Below, piece after piece: positions 1-6,352 of a stretch of 26,433 bases of DNA. The notes under the pieces were generated by a model. The model made no database searches. It had not been told where the DNA came from and was given only the letters and a program-made list of their open reading frames with translations. Within the stretch, counting starts at the first letter, position 1. Each line of letters begins with the position of its first letter. The position numbers and the translations under genes were made by a program. Source of the stretch: a virus; the IMG/VR virus record IMGVR_UViG_3300042559_000212, positions 1 to 26,433 of that record; one strand, written 5' to 3'.

Positions 1-339
1 CTGCTTATCCTTCCCTATCTTAACTTCTATCTTTACAGATCTCCCATAAATAGTGGCTGAGATATCTGCAGATCCTGGAGTACCTGTGCCCTTAGTCCAC
101 TGCCCTGCAGTCTTAGTGCCATCGGTTCTATAGCTTTGCCTAAATACACCCATTGTATTAATCCTTTCAGCTTGATGCTTAGAGAAGTTAAGAAAGTCAG
201 TGATGCATCTAGTCAAGCCATTAGCTGTAGCATCTGAGTACTTAGTGAAGGGGATGATGTGTCCTGGTGCTGATGGGTACCGGTAGCTCATGTACTTCTC
301 TTCAAGCTCATGTAGTCTTTGTTTGTTTTGTTTGTTCAT
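1..339 (-). CDS. PD-(D/E)XK (VRR-NUC-like) nuclease, cut by the window edge
   Basis: The first 113 residues of a protein whose 3' end lies outside the window. Seen: a charged N-terminus (MNKQNKQRLHELEEKY), then a segment ending with GSADIS and, about 13 residues later, IEVKIGKDKQ. The D of SADIS plus the E-x-K of IEVK fit the catalytic core of the PD-(D/E)XK fold as found in VRR-NUC and Holliday-junction-resolvase-like phage nucleases. In such families the chain usually goes on with a helix after KDKQ, which is missing here because the window stops. The start ATG lies inside the preceding 44-codon gene in another frame, so the two overlap by 32 bases. It is the last visible gene of the replication operon, so a role in processing phage DNA or recombination intermediates is inferred. 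Confidence 0.75.
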   Translation of the reverse strand, partial: MNKQNKQRLHELEEKYMSYRYPSAPGHIIPFTKYSDATANGLTRCITDFLNFSKHQAERINTMGVFRQSYRTDGTKTAGQWTKGTGTPGSADISATIYGRSVKIEVKIGKDKQ

Positions 340-442
340 TTTCCCATTGTTTTTTGAATTTAATCCACGCAGCTAGTTTCCTTTGCTCTTTGTATTTTTC
401 TCTATTTATCTTATCTCTTTTTCTTTTCTCTTCTATAGTCAT
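308..442 (-). CDS. 44-residue basic helical protein, unknown function
   Basis: Too short for ordinary ORF cutoffs. The start overlaps the stop of the primase-helicase gene as ATGA, and the end overlaps the start of the nuclease gene; both are typical of translationally coupled phage genes. The product is strongly charged (starts MTIEEKRKRDKINREKYKEQ) with many K, R, E and Q and no hydrophobic segment, so it is probably one long soluble helix, possibly nucleic-acid binding. I recognise no family. Support comes from position and overlap, not homology. Confidence 0.6.
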   Translation of the reverse strand: MTIEEKRKRDKINREKYKEQRKLAAWIKFKKQWENEQTKQTKTT

Positions 443-2763
443 AGCTTAGTTATTTTGAACCATCTACCTACTGCACTTCTACCCTTGTCAAAGTGATACC
501 CCTTAAACTTACAGTACTCATTAACCATCTTAAGATACCTCTGAGCATTCAAATCATGCCACCCTCCTGTATATGTTTGGAAGTCCTGAATAGATACATT
601 GTTATAGTGAAGCGTGTCCATTGTGATATTACCCTCTATAGCGTAATCATAAAACTCCTTATTAGTAGAAGAGATAAACCTTTTATCATCTGCATTGATA
701 GCTTTTGTTTTAACAAGGCCCATTGATAAGAATTTCTGCAGGTTACTGATCATGTAGTTATCAAAGATTAACCAATCAACTACAGTCCAGCTGTCAAACA
801 ATAACCTACCATACTCATCTAATGGATTACGCTGAGCATTAAAGTACTGATTGAATTCTATCTCATGCCTTCTCCTATCATGACTACCACCTGCACCACT
901 TATCACATAGTTGGTAGTTATCACAATCTTAGGTGAACGTTCAAATGGGATAAAGATCTCATCCTTATTCTTTCTGTTTACTGTTATCCCTTCTGAAATC
1001 AGTGAGAATAACTGCTCAAAGTCAAAATTCTTTTTCACATCATCAAAGGCCAGGATCTGACTATCTAAGTTTACCCTCTGATAAACAAAATCACTCTTCT
1101 GAGGGTTGAATGCTTTACCATCTATCTTAACTATATTTCTAATTTTACCAATGGCTGTTAGTACTAAGCTCTTACCACTTCCACCATTAGGATTATCATC
1201 TATCTCCTGATCATTAAAAATAATTGCCTTTTGATCTGTTTTATCTTTGTAGGTATGCAGTAGATATCCTAGGGTAGTCTCTAAGGCATTAACCCTTTGC
1301 TCATCATCTGCAGATACTTTGCTTACAAAGCTCTTAAAATCATTTTCAATAGTCTTAGTTGGCTTGTAATCTCTATCAATGATCTGCCTATCCCAAATGT
1401 AGCCATCTATATCAATGTAGGGCACAATATCTATCTTATCTTTTGTAATCTTTACCACTCCATTACGATAAGGTATGAAGCTCACATCTTTAGTATCCTG
1501 CAGCATCATTAATCCTATTGGCTCTAGCATAGATAAGTGGCCATCTGTAAATAGGTACGGTGACTTACTGCAGTAGTTCCAAACTTCCACTTGCTTCTGC
1601 TTCATAAGATAAGCTAAAACAAAATCTTTCACCTGGTCCACTGAGGATAGATTAACTTTGTTTTCAATTACCCTTACAAATGTAGGTTTCTCTGATCGTT
1701 CAGGATAATACTTATTAAAGCCATACTTGTATAAGAAGTCACGATACTTCATAGGATCTACTGACACCCCTTTCTTATCACTAAAAGTCCAAAACACATC
1801 CTCACTATTAGCCACATCTTTTTTGACATCTTCTACTACATCAGGCTTAATATCTAATTGTTTAGAGATATCACTAGGGGAGATGCCCTCTTTTAATTTA
1901 GACTTTACCTTTATAATGGTTTCTTTATCCTCAAAGTACTTAGTTCCTCTATCACTTCTTTTGTAAGCAGATCCTACACAGGTATTAATTTCGATTTGTG
2001 TAAAGGTCTTATCACTGTATTGGTGGAGGTAAAGCTTAGCAGTATTTTCACTAATGCCATACTCACAAAAACAGGATGCTACCTTAAACACCCAATTATT
2101 CCTACCATTAGATAAATCACCATGATTAAACTTCATGATATTCTCAATTATATTACTTTCATTAGTCATTGGTAGCACTGGCACCTTATCAAATGAGCTA
2201 TGCCCTTTCTCCTCTTCTATAAGATTAAAGACCTCAGCATCTAAATTGATATAAGCTTCAGGATCAAATGACTCAAAGCAAACCCTACTAACATTGCAGC
2301 TAGAAGTATCAAAGTAATCACTATCAATAAACTCCTCAAAGGCCTTAAACCTTCTCTTATGCGTGAATTTATCAGATGGTGGTATCTTAATCACGCACTT
2401 TAATCCTTTGCCTGATGGTGATACAAATATCATAAAGACATTGATACAAGCCATTAGCCGAGCTTTCTCAGCTTCCATTACCTCATCACTAGGATAATCA
2501 TCAAAGTCTAAGATACAAAGACCTGAATGCTCAATAAGGCCATTATCATTACGTTCATTAAAGGTGCCATTAAACATAATAGCTCTAAGGCTGTTTTTTA
2601 GGCTGCTGTAGGCAGGATTATCATCCTCCATAGCTCTAAGAGCAGTGATCTTATCAATAAGCTCAGGGTAGCCTTCTTTTATTCTATTATAAACATCTAC
2701 TACGTCTTGAGTGTATGGAGTTTCTTTAGAATTGAATAAGGACTTGAATACAGATATCTTCAT
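439..2763 (-). CDS. Primase-helicase: VirE_N/BT4734-like primase domain plus D5-like SF3 helicase
   Basis: A 774-residue replication protein. Residues about 45-180 carry the BT4734/VirE_N-type primase-like domain: LCILDFDDY at 82-90 supplies the acidic residues, and FVSPSGKGLKCVIKI at 113-127 is the typical second motif. Residues about 220-270 resemble the helical PriCT-like linker. Residues about 510-640 form a superfamily 3 helicase of the phage/poxvirus D5 type: Walker A GGSGKS (526-531), Walker B ILAFDDV (570-576), sensor-1 asparagine in KIVITTNY (612-619) and an arginine cluster DRRRHE (629-634) suitable as arginine finger. The expected role is primer synthesis and unwinding at the phage fork. 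The gene starts directly downstream of the iteron region and has its own candidate promoter there. The leader has no Shine-Dalgarno site (CTAACTAACCATG). Confidence 0.9.
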   Translation of the reverse strand: MKISVFKSLFNSKETPYTQDVVDVYNRIKEGYPELIDKITALRAMEDDNPAYSSLKNSLRAIMFNGTFNERNDNGLIEHSGLCILDFDDYPSDEVMEAEKARLMACINVFMIFVSPSGKGLKCVIKIPPSDKFTHKRRFKAFEEFIDSDYFDTSSCNVSRVCFESFDPEAYINLDAEVFNLIEEEKGHSSFDKVPVLPMTNESNIIENIMKFNHGDLSNGRNNWVFKVASCFCEYGISENTAKLYLHQYSDKTFTQIEINTCVGSAYKRSDRGTKYFEDKETIIKVKSKLKEGISPSDISKQLDIKPDVVEDVKKDVANSEDVFWTFSDKKGVSVDPMKYRDFLYKYGFNKYYPERSEKPTFVRVIENKVNLSSVDQVKDFVLAYLMKQKQVEVWNYCSKSPYLFTDGHLSMLEPIGLMMLQDTKDVSFIPYRNGVVKITKDKIDIVPYIDIDGYIWDRQIIDRDYKPTKTIENDFKSFVSKVSADDEQRVNALETTLGYLLHTYKDKTDQKAIIFNDQEIDDNPNGGSGKSLVLTAIGKIRNIVKIDGKAFNPQKSDFVYQRVNLDSQILAFDDVKKNFDFEQLFSLISEGITVNRKNKDEIFIPFERSPKIVITTNYVISGAGGSHDRRRHEIEFNQYFNAQRNPLDEYGRLLFDSWTVVDWLIFDNYMISNLQKFLSMGLVKTKAINADDKRFISSTNKEFYDYAIEGNITMDTLHYNNVSIQDFQTYTGGWHDLNAQRYLKMVNEYCKFKGYHFDKGRSAVGRWFKITKL

Positions 2764-2781
2764 GGTTAGTTAGTTGGGGTG

Positions 2782-2810
2782 TAAATATAATCATTATTTC
2801 TATATGACAA
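2782..2810 (-). promoter_or_regulatory. Candidate promoter of the primase-helicase gene
   Basis: On the minus strand TTG (2810-2808) is followed after 18 bases by TATATTTA (2789-2782). This is one base away from the Bacteroidota -7 box TAnnTTTG with a -33 TTG at permitted spacing. Transcription would start about 10-15 bases before the ATG at 2763. The -33 element lies inside a degenerate copy of the iteron (TGACAACT, 2805-2812), so an iteron-binding protein could also control this promoter. The last base of the -7 box is off consensus. Confidence 0.45.
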
Positions 2811-2982
2811 CTCTATGACGCAAAATGACGCAAATTTTAAGCCCTTGTCATAGCTAATAAGTATACTGCTATTGACTTTCAGCGTTTTTATGACGCAATG
2901 ACGCAAAATAAAATAAAAAAAATTATTTAGAAAATGCAAAAAGTTACAGCAGACGCTAATAAGAGAAGTTGTCATTGCGTCA
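2805..2982. repeat. Iteron cluster TGACGCAA with AT-rich flank: candidate replication origin
   Basis: The octamer TGACGCAA occurs five times in 167 bases: plus-strand copies at 2816-2823, 2826-2833, 2891-2898 and 2899-2906, and one inverted copy at 2975-2982. Related octamers are TGACAACT at 2805-2812 and, inverted, at 2967-2974, plus an inverted TGACAAGG near 2843-2850. The first pair is spaced 10 bases, the second pair 8 bases (tandem). A long A/T-only run follows the second pair (about 2905-2935), as in a DNA-unwinding element. The stretch lies between a DnaA-domain-IV-like gene and the primase-helicase gene. Repeats, spacing and neighbours are directly visible; the origin function is inferred. 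It could instead be an operator array. Confidence 0.65.
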
Positions 2983-2986
2983 TTGG

Positions 2987-3349
2987 TTAATAATAATTGC
3001 ATCTAATTTGCTCTTTAAGTTTCTCTAATTTCTCCAGGCTAACACACTCTAAAACCCTCTGCTTTAATGGCTTATAGTATTGAGGTAGCACAAACTTCTC
3101 CCTTAATTCTAAGGTATGCATCATATAAGCACTGTCTTTATACTTTGAGTAAGTGTCATGCTTTGCTATCCCATTTATGACAGTTGCGTGTGTTTGGTTA
3201 AACAGCCTACCAATTTGTGATAAGGTCATACCATCCCTTTTGAGCACTTTATACAGGTAGTATCTCTTGTATAGCACATGCATATACCTGCTTTTTTGTT
3301 TTAGATCGTGCTTATCTATGATAGCCTGGACCTCTTCTAGTCTGGTCAT
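2987..3349 (-). CDS. DnaA domain IV-like HTH DNA-binding protein
   Basis: A 120-residue protein. Residues about 38-66 (GMTLSQIGRLFNQTHATVI and on to GIAKH) match the C-terminal DNA-binding domain of DnaA, which reads DNA boxes through a helix-turn-helix with a conserved H-(S/A)-T-V motif; here it is THATV. There is no AAA+ ATPase domain, so this is a stand-alone DNA-binding module, a form common in Bacteroidota phages. The rest is helical and basic (N-terminal KSRYMHVLYKRYYLYKVLKR). It lies immediately next to the TGACGCAA iterons, which makes it the best candidate for their binding protein, either as origin initiator or as regulator. It overlaps the upstream gene by 4 bases (ATGA). Confidence 0.72.
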   Translation of the reverse strand: MTRLEEVQAIIDKHDLKQKSRYMHVLYKRYYLYKVLKRDGMTLSQIGRLFNQTHATVINGIAKHDTYSKYKDSAYMMHTLELREKFVLPQYYKPLKQRVLECVSLEKLEKLKEQIRCNYY

Positions 3350-3588
3350 GTTAGTAGTTTAGGATTAACTGATTTGAACAGCTCGCTTTGACTGTCTACC
3401 AATCCCACTGCATTGATATAGTCTATCTCTACCTTTGCACTGGCTATGATAGTAGCACTCAGCTGAGCTATTGCTTTAGCCTTTTCTACTTCCTGATTTA
3501 CTTTCTCATTACTCATGTCCTCATCAGCTAATCTTTCAAGTGCCATAAAGATGTGATCACGTAGATCACTTAGTTTGTTGTTTGCCAT
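3346..3588 (-). CDS. Conserved small phage protein, unknown function
   Basis: An 80-residue, mainly helical acidic protein. The pattern KLSDLRDHIFMALERLAD followed by EKAKAIAQLSATIIASAKVE is that of a family widespread in phages of several phyla, usually located near replication and recombination genes; its function is not known to me. No membrane segment, cysteines or nucleotide motif can be seen. Its start overlaps the end of the HNH gene by 23 bases, and its end overlaps the DnaA-like gene by 4 bases, so it sits inside a translationally coupled chain. Confidence 0.7.
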   Translation of the reverse strand: MANNKLSDLRDHIFMALERLADEDMSNEKVNQEVEKAKAIAQLSATIIASAKVEIDYINAVGLVDSQSELFKSVNPKLLT

Positions 3589-4174
3589 TTGTTTTACGTT
3601 TTAGTTTACATGTTAGTTTCATTACTTCCTGTAGCTCAGCAGGATATCTTTGTATTGTATTACGAGCCATATTTTCCTTTCTACTTATTACTTGTAGGTT
3701 GCTTAGTTCACAGTTCAAATAGTTACCATCTAAAAATATGACTACAGATCCTGGAGGTATCTCACCATTTGCCTGAGTCCATACGTGCCTCTGCAGTAAT
3801 TCCCATTGGCAATCTTTAATTTTGATATATTGATAAGGCCTTCCCTGTGTATCTAATCTTATATTGATAGTTCCTACAGGCTTAGTATTGTGAGGCTTAT
3901 TGCCCTTCTTAAACATGGTGGGTGCTACCTTCTCATATATCTCTGCATTTAACTGCTTACCTTTATTGTGTGGAGTGTGCCCTGGCTTAAACTGATTAGC
4001 TACAGATGGCTCTATAATCCTACCACTTTCAGGTGTAAGCATATACTCAGCTGATTTCTTTACCTTAGCACCCCATGCAGTATTGTATACCTTGCTTATG
4101 GTTACCCCTAGAAGCTCAGCTATGTACTTACTGCTGTGATTTGGATAGAGTTCTATAATCTGCTGTTTTATCAT
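3566..4174 (-). CDS. HNH endonuclease (HNH_3 type) with NUMOD-like repeats
   Basis: A 202-residue protein. Residues 1-45 look like an HTH that reads short target DNA (HSSKYIAELLGVTISKVYN). Residues 62-72 (FKPGHTPHNKG) and 88-96 (FKKGNKPHN) are two copies of an F-x-x-G-x-x-P-x-N motif seen in NUMOD regions of phage HNH proteins. The HNH core covers about 124-170: WELLQRHVW with H130, PPGSVVIFLDGN, then NCELSNL with N154 and N159. The second histidine expected before the DGN motif is replaced by F (VIFLDGN), as in a known Bacteroidota phage subgroup, so activity is likely but not certain. It may be a freestanding homing endonuclease or a nickase used in replication. Nothing suggests an intron. 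It is coupled by ATGA to the 48-residue gene before it. Confidence 0.8.
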   Translation of the reverse strand: MIKQQIIELYPNHSSKYIAELLGVTISKVYNTAWGAKVKKSAEYMLTPESGRIIEPSVANQFKPGHTPHNKGKQLNAEIYEKVAPTMFKKGNKPHNTKPVGTINIRLDTQGRPYQYIKIKDCQWELLQRHVWTQANGEIPPGSVVIFLDGNYLNCELSNLQVISRKENMARNTIQRYPAELQEVMKLTCKLKRKTNGKQQTK

Positions 4175-4317
4175 ACTGTCTCAACTTTAAGTATTAATCT
4201 AGGCCACATGGCCATTAGTTGTAAAGCGTGCTCTTTGTCTAAGGCTTCTAAGATCCTGGTGCCTATCATCTTTTTTCCACTTTCAAAATAGTTGTAGGTT
4301 ACTTTATATCTTTTCAT
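4171..4317 (-). CDS. 48-residue hypothetical protein
   Basis: A short gene below usual length limits. Both ends use ATGA overlaps: its ATG overlaps the stop of the HTH gene at 4314-4317, and its stop overlaps the ATG of the HNH gene at 4171-4174. This places it firmly in the coupled operon. The product begins MKRYKVTYNYFESGKKMIGT and continues with a helix rich in leucine and methionine (ALQLMAMWPRLILKVETV). A beta-strand pair followed by a helix is likely. No family is recognised. Its length and its place beside HTH and HNH genes recall small phage regulators, but that is only inference. Confidence 0.65.
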   Translation of the reverse strand: MKRYKVTYNYFESGKKMIGTRILEALDKEHALQLMAMWPRLILKVETV

Positions 4318-4499
4318 TTTATGTAGTATTTGTTATTATCCTTTTCTAATTTATAACCTATCTCTTCATACATCTTTAAGTACCGGTAAACTGATCTAGT
4401 GCTGATGCCTAAGTATCTAGACATTGAGTTAATAGGCCTAGGCTTAACTTGTAAAAACTGCATAAGCTTTATTATTCTCATTACCCTATGCTGGTTCAT
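4314..4499 (-). CDS. Small winged-helix/HTH transcription regulator
   Basis: A 61-residue protein that is almost entirely one HTH_11/DeoR-like domain: RIIKLMQFLQVKPRPINSMS (first helices), YLGISTRSVYRYLKMYEEIG (recognition helix), then a beta-wing (YKLEKDNNKYYIK). Such single-domain proteins are common in Bacteroidota phage early operons and probably bind DNA as dimers. It could tune early transcription, for example at the 5.2 kb promoter; this is inferred from position. ATGA overlaps on both sides show translational coupling. Confidence 0.75.
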   Translation of the reverse strand: MNQHRVMRIIKLMQFLQVKPRPINSMSRYLGISTRSVYRYLKMYEEIGYKLEKDNNKYYIK

Positions 4500-4666
4500 T
4501 TCTCTTGTTTTATTTCGTTAAAATCTTGTTCTGATAAATAGTCTAGGTAAAGCTCCAGGTTGAAGCTTCCACCTTTATCACCATCACAGCTTTGATCTCT
4601 CCACCATTGCATCTTTCGCTTAAGGCTAAAAGTGGTAGGTATAAATGTGTTTTCGTTAGTTTCCAT
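4496..4666 (-). CDS. 56-residue hypothetical protein
   Basis: I chose the ATG at 4666 (METNENTFIP) because it follows the upstream stop at 4669-4671 directly, within an A/T-rich leader. An alternative ATG at 4678 would add MYLN and overlap the upstream gene by 10 bases. The product is acidic at its C-terminus and contains a WWRDQSCDGDKGG segment. No membrane segment or known motif can be seen. It ends in an ATGA overlap with the HTH gene. Function unknown. Confidence 0.6.
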   Translation of the reverse strand: METNENTFIPTTFSLKRKMQWWRDQSCDGDKGGSFNLELYLDYLSEQDFNEIKQEK

Positions 4667-4668
4667 AT

Positions 4669-4920
4669 TTAGATACATTCAGGGTTATTGTAAGCCCACT
4701 CTTCTACAAGTTGGGTTGTCTCTTCTAGCTCTCTGCTAGTCAAGGGTGTGAAGATGATGTAATTTTTGCCTCTTTGATAGCTATCTACCAGCAAAGCTTC
4801 ATAGATACCCTCCTCAACAAAGTAGCATCTGTACTCAGCAGTGTAAATTATACCTCCATCTTCAGAGGCCCACCATACATTGATGTAGCCTTTTTTCAAG
4901 TAGTCTATCTCGTAACTCAT
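4669..4920 (-). CDS. 83-residue acidic hypothetical protein
   Basis: The product is soluble and acidic, with alternating beta-type segments (YINVWWASEDGGIIYTAEYR) and a helical C-terminus (TSRELEETTQLVEEWAYN). No family is recognised. The start overlaps the stop of the 26-codon gene before it as ATGA. Its place in the early operon and its small acidic form would fit a host-takeover or DNA-mimic type protein, but nothing in the sequence proves this. Confidence 0.6.
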   Translation of the reverse strand: MSYEIDYLKKGYINVWWASEDGGIIYTAEYRCYFVEEGIYEALLVDSYQRGKNYIIFTPLTSRELEETTQLVEEWAYNNPECI

Positions 4921-4997
4921 AGTGCACAGGATAAATACATTCCTACTAAAAAGAGTGTTAAGGCTGCTAAGCCCTGGATAAAATCAATAGTTCTCAT
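4917..4997 (-). CDS. 26-residue single-span membrane peptide
   Basis: A very short frame (MRTIDFIQGLAALTLFLVGM, ending YLSCAL) with one hydrophobic stretch from about residue 5 to 26. It starts inside the last codons of the upstream 58-residue gene and its stop overlaps the next ATG as ATGA, the same coupling used by its neighbours. That layout is the main support. If real, it would be a small inner membrane peptide. Chance cannot be excluded at this length. Confidence 0.4.
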   Translation of the reverse strand: MRTIDFIQGLAALTLFLVGMYLSCAL

Positions 4998-5160
4998 CTA
5001 AGCCTAATTTTTCGATTAATACTAAAAGTGTTGCATACTTAGTTTGTAGTCTCTGAGCTGCAGGATCTGTATGTCCGAATGCTCCGACCATCTCATTGTA
5101 CTCATCTCTCAACTCTATTGAATAGAGGAGGATAGTAGCTTTCATTTGTTCTGTTGTCAT
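4984..5160 (-). CDS. 58-residue helical protein, first gene of the left (replication) operon
   Basis: The first gene after the gene-free stretch. The product begins MTTEQMKATILLYSIELRDE and is probably two helices (second: TDPAAQRLQTKYATLLVLIE). It is slightly acidic and has no known motif. The start has an A-rich, Shine-Dalgarno-less leader (AACTAACCAATG) very like that of the primase-helicase gene (CTAACTAACCATG). A good promoter lies 36 bases upstream. First genes of phage early operons are often host-takeover factors; no function is claimed here. Confidence 0.65.
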   Translation of the reverse strand: MTTEQMKATILLYSIELRDEYNEMVGAFGHTDPAAQRLQTKYATLLVLIEKLGLDENY

Positions 5161-5195
5161 TGGTTAGTTTTAATTGGTTAGTAAATAATTATTTT

Positions 5196-5228
5196 CAAAT
5201 ATACGAACAAACATTTAATTGTATACAA
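5196..5228 (-). promoter_or_regulatory. Promoter of the left (replication) operon
   Basis: On the minus strand TTG (5228-5226) precedes TATATTTG (5203-5196) by 22 bases. TATATTTG is an exact TAnnTTTG Bacteroidota -7 box, and the spacing is within the 17-23 range accepted for Flavobacterium promoters. A second TTTG lies only 8 bases upstream of the box. The predicted start leaves a leader of about 30 bases before the ATG at 5160. No other gene start lies nearby, so this promoter should drive the genes from 5160 down to at least 2987. Confidence 0.65.
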
Positions 5229-5500
5229 CTTTATCGTTATCAATAATCATTCTAAATAAGGAATATGAACATATAAGCCTATCATGTATAGAAAATGCAA
5301 TAATTTGGACATGAGAAAATCAGGTTAGTAGCCTATGTTTTTTGAATTTATTTCAAGGAATAACCTTAAATATACTTTACAAAAAGTAGGTAATATGTTA
5401 GCTATATTATACATTATGCCACCATTACAGCTATTATGTTGGTTATAACCGTCACAAATCTTGGTAGAATTGCTCACTAAACCTACTGAGTTTATTGTGC

Positions 5501-5544
5501 AAAAAAATAACCCCCTACCAAACTAACCAAAGATATAGGGGGCT
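5501..5544 (-). terminator. Rho-independent terminator of the late/lysis operon
   Basis: Read on the minus strand, AGCCCCCTA (5544-5536) pairs with TAGGGGGTT (5517-5509), a 9-base stem with one G-T pair and an 18-base loop, followed by A and seven T (5508-5501). It lies about 32 bases downstream of the exonuclease stop codon, so it ends the long leftward transcript before the replication operon begins. The long loop is unusual, but stem and T-run are clear. Confidence 0.8.
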
Positions 5545-5575
5545 ATGAGTCTCTAATACGAGACCTGGTGCAAAC

Positions 5576-6352
5576 TTACGAAATATTTTTCTTTATTATC
5601 CTATACTTTACCCAATCTTCATAAGTTTTATTATTCACTTTAAAATATTTGTTACAAGGGTTACATATTAACCAATGGTGAATTGTACCTGCTGAGGTAG
5701 TGACTTTCTTATTATAACGTATGTTAGTAGTACCACATTGAGGGCAATCAAATTTGTCTCCTCCTGTTAATACAGCATAATTAACCTTTGATTGTGTGTA
5801 TGAATTAAGCTTATCAAAGACACTTTCTAGTACTGTCACATCCATCTTACAATAAGCCACCATCTTAGCCATTGCATCAGGTGATTTTTTAAATACGATG
5901 TCTTTCCACAAATCAAGGCCACCTGTGTCCATCTTAGCACCTACACCTAAAAATTTAGCTATGTAGTCAAGTTTATTAGAGTTAAAGTTAAAATATCTCT
6001 TAGCCTCTTTAAGAGTATCAATTGTATTATGTATTGGAGGCATTCCTAAATTGTGAAATAAGCACCTAGTTCTAATCCATTTCATATCAAACCTATCGCC
6101 ATTGTGAGCTACAATTTCATTAGCTTGAGCCATTACCTTTAAGAATTTCTTTAGCATTGCTTTATCTGACTGCTTACTATCCCATTCTAAGCTATGTACT
6201 TCGTCTTCACCTTCCCATTTATAGCATATGCATATAATGGCTCTTTCGTGAATTATGTCACCGGGGTTAATGGTCAAGTTATAACCACTTCGCCAAAATA
6301 TTCCAACATTAAAACTTGTTTCAATGTCAAAAAACAATCTTTTTCTTATCAT
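5576..6352 (-). CDS. DnaQ-like 3'-5' exonuclease (DEDDy) with C-terminal zinc ribbon
   Basis: A 258-residue exonuclease of the RNase H-like fold. The motifs are in order: ExoI LFFDIETS with D9 and E11, ExoII IVAHNGDRFD with D86/D89, ExoIII YCKMD with Y167 and D171, giving the DEDDy set used by B-family polymerase proofreading and related stand-alone enzymes. Residues 203-233 add CPQC and CNPC, a four-cysteine zinc ribbon likely to touch DNA. No polymerase domain follows, and none is visible in the window, so it acts alone or with a host polymerase. It is the last gene of the late transcript, after the lysis cassette, and its ATG shares one base with the spanin stop. An exonuclease in this place is unusual. 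Confidence 0.88.
   Translation of the reverse strand: MIRKRLFFDIETSFNVGIFWRSGYNLTINPGDIIHERAIICICYKWEGEDEVHSLEWDSKQSDKAMLKKFLKVMAQANEIVAHNGDRFDMKWIRTRCLFHNLGMPPIHNTIDTLKEAKRYFNFNSNKLDYIAKFLGVGAKMDTGGLDLWKDIVFKKSPDAMAKMVAYCKMDVTVLESVFDKLNSYTQSKVNYAVLTGGDKFDCPQCGTTNIRYNKKVTTSAGTIHHWLICNPCNKYFKVNNKTYEDWVKYRIIKKNIS

Larger units (their letters stand above)
5161..5575. other. Gene-free stretch between late terminator and early promoter
   Basis: About 415 bases without a credible gene on either strand; the longest ATG frames are under 30 codons. It holds the early promoter (5196-5228), a perfect 10-base palindrome GGTTATAACC (5441-5450), a large terminator hairpin (5509-5544), and a small hairpin GTCTC-TAATAC-GAGAC just before it in transcription (about 5549-5564). 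The middle (about 5230-5440) is very AT-rich and shows no clear repeats. Operators, a small RNA or a second origin element are possible but not supported. Confidence 0.6.

Noticed and set aside
267-449. 60-codon plus-strand hydrophobic frame
   Set aside because: It lies opposite two overlapping minus-strand genes; hydrophobic look comes from antisense of lysine codons (TTT).
2766-3002. 78-codon minus-strand open frame
   Set aside because: It spans the iterons and the AT-rich run, overlaps the DnaA-like gene, and its product is a random-looking mix rich in F, L, C and N; non-coding origin DNA explains it better.
5441-5450. GGTTATAACC as an operator
   Set aside because: A perfect palindrome, but only one copy and too short to call; kept only as a remark in the control region.
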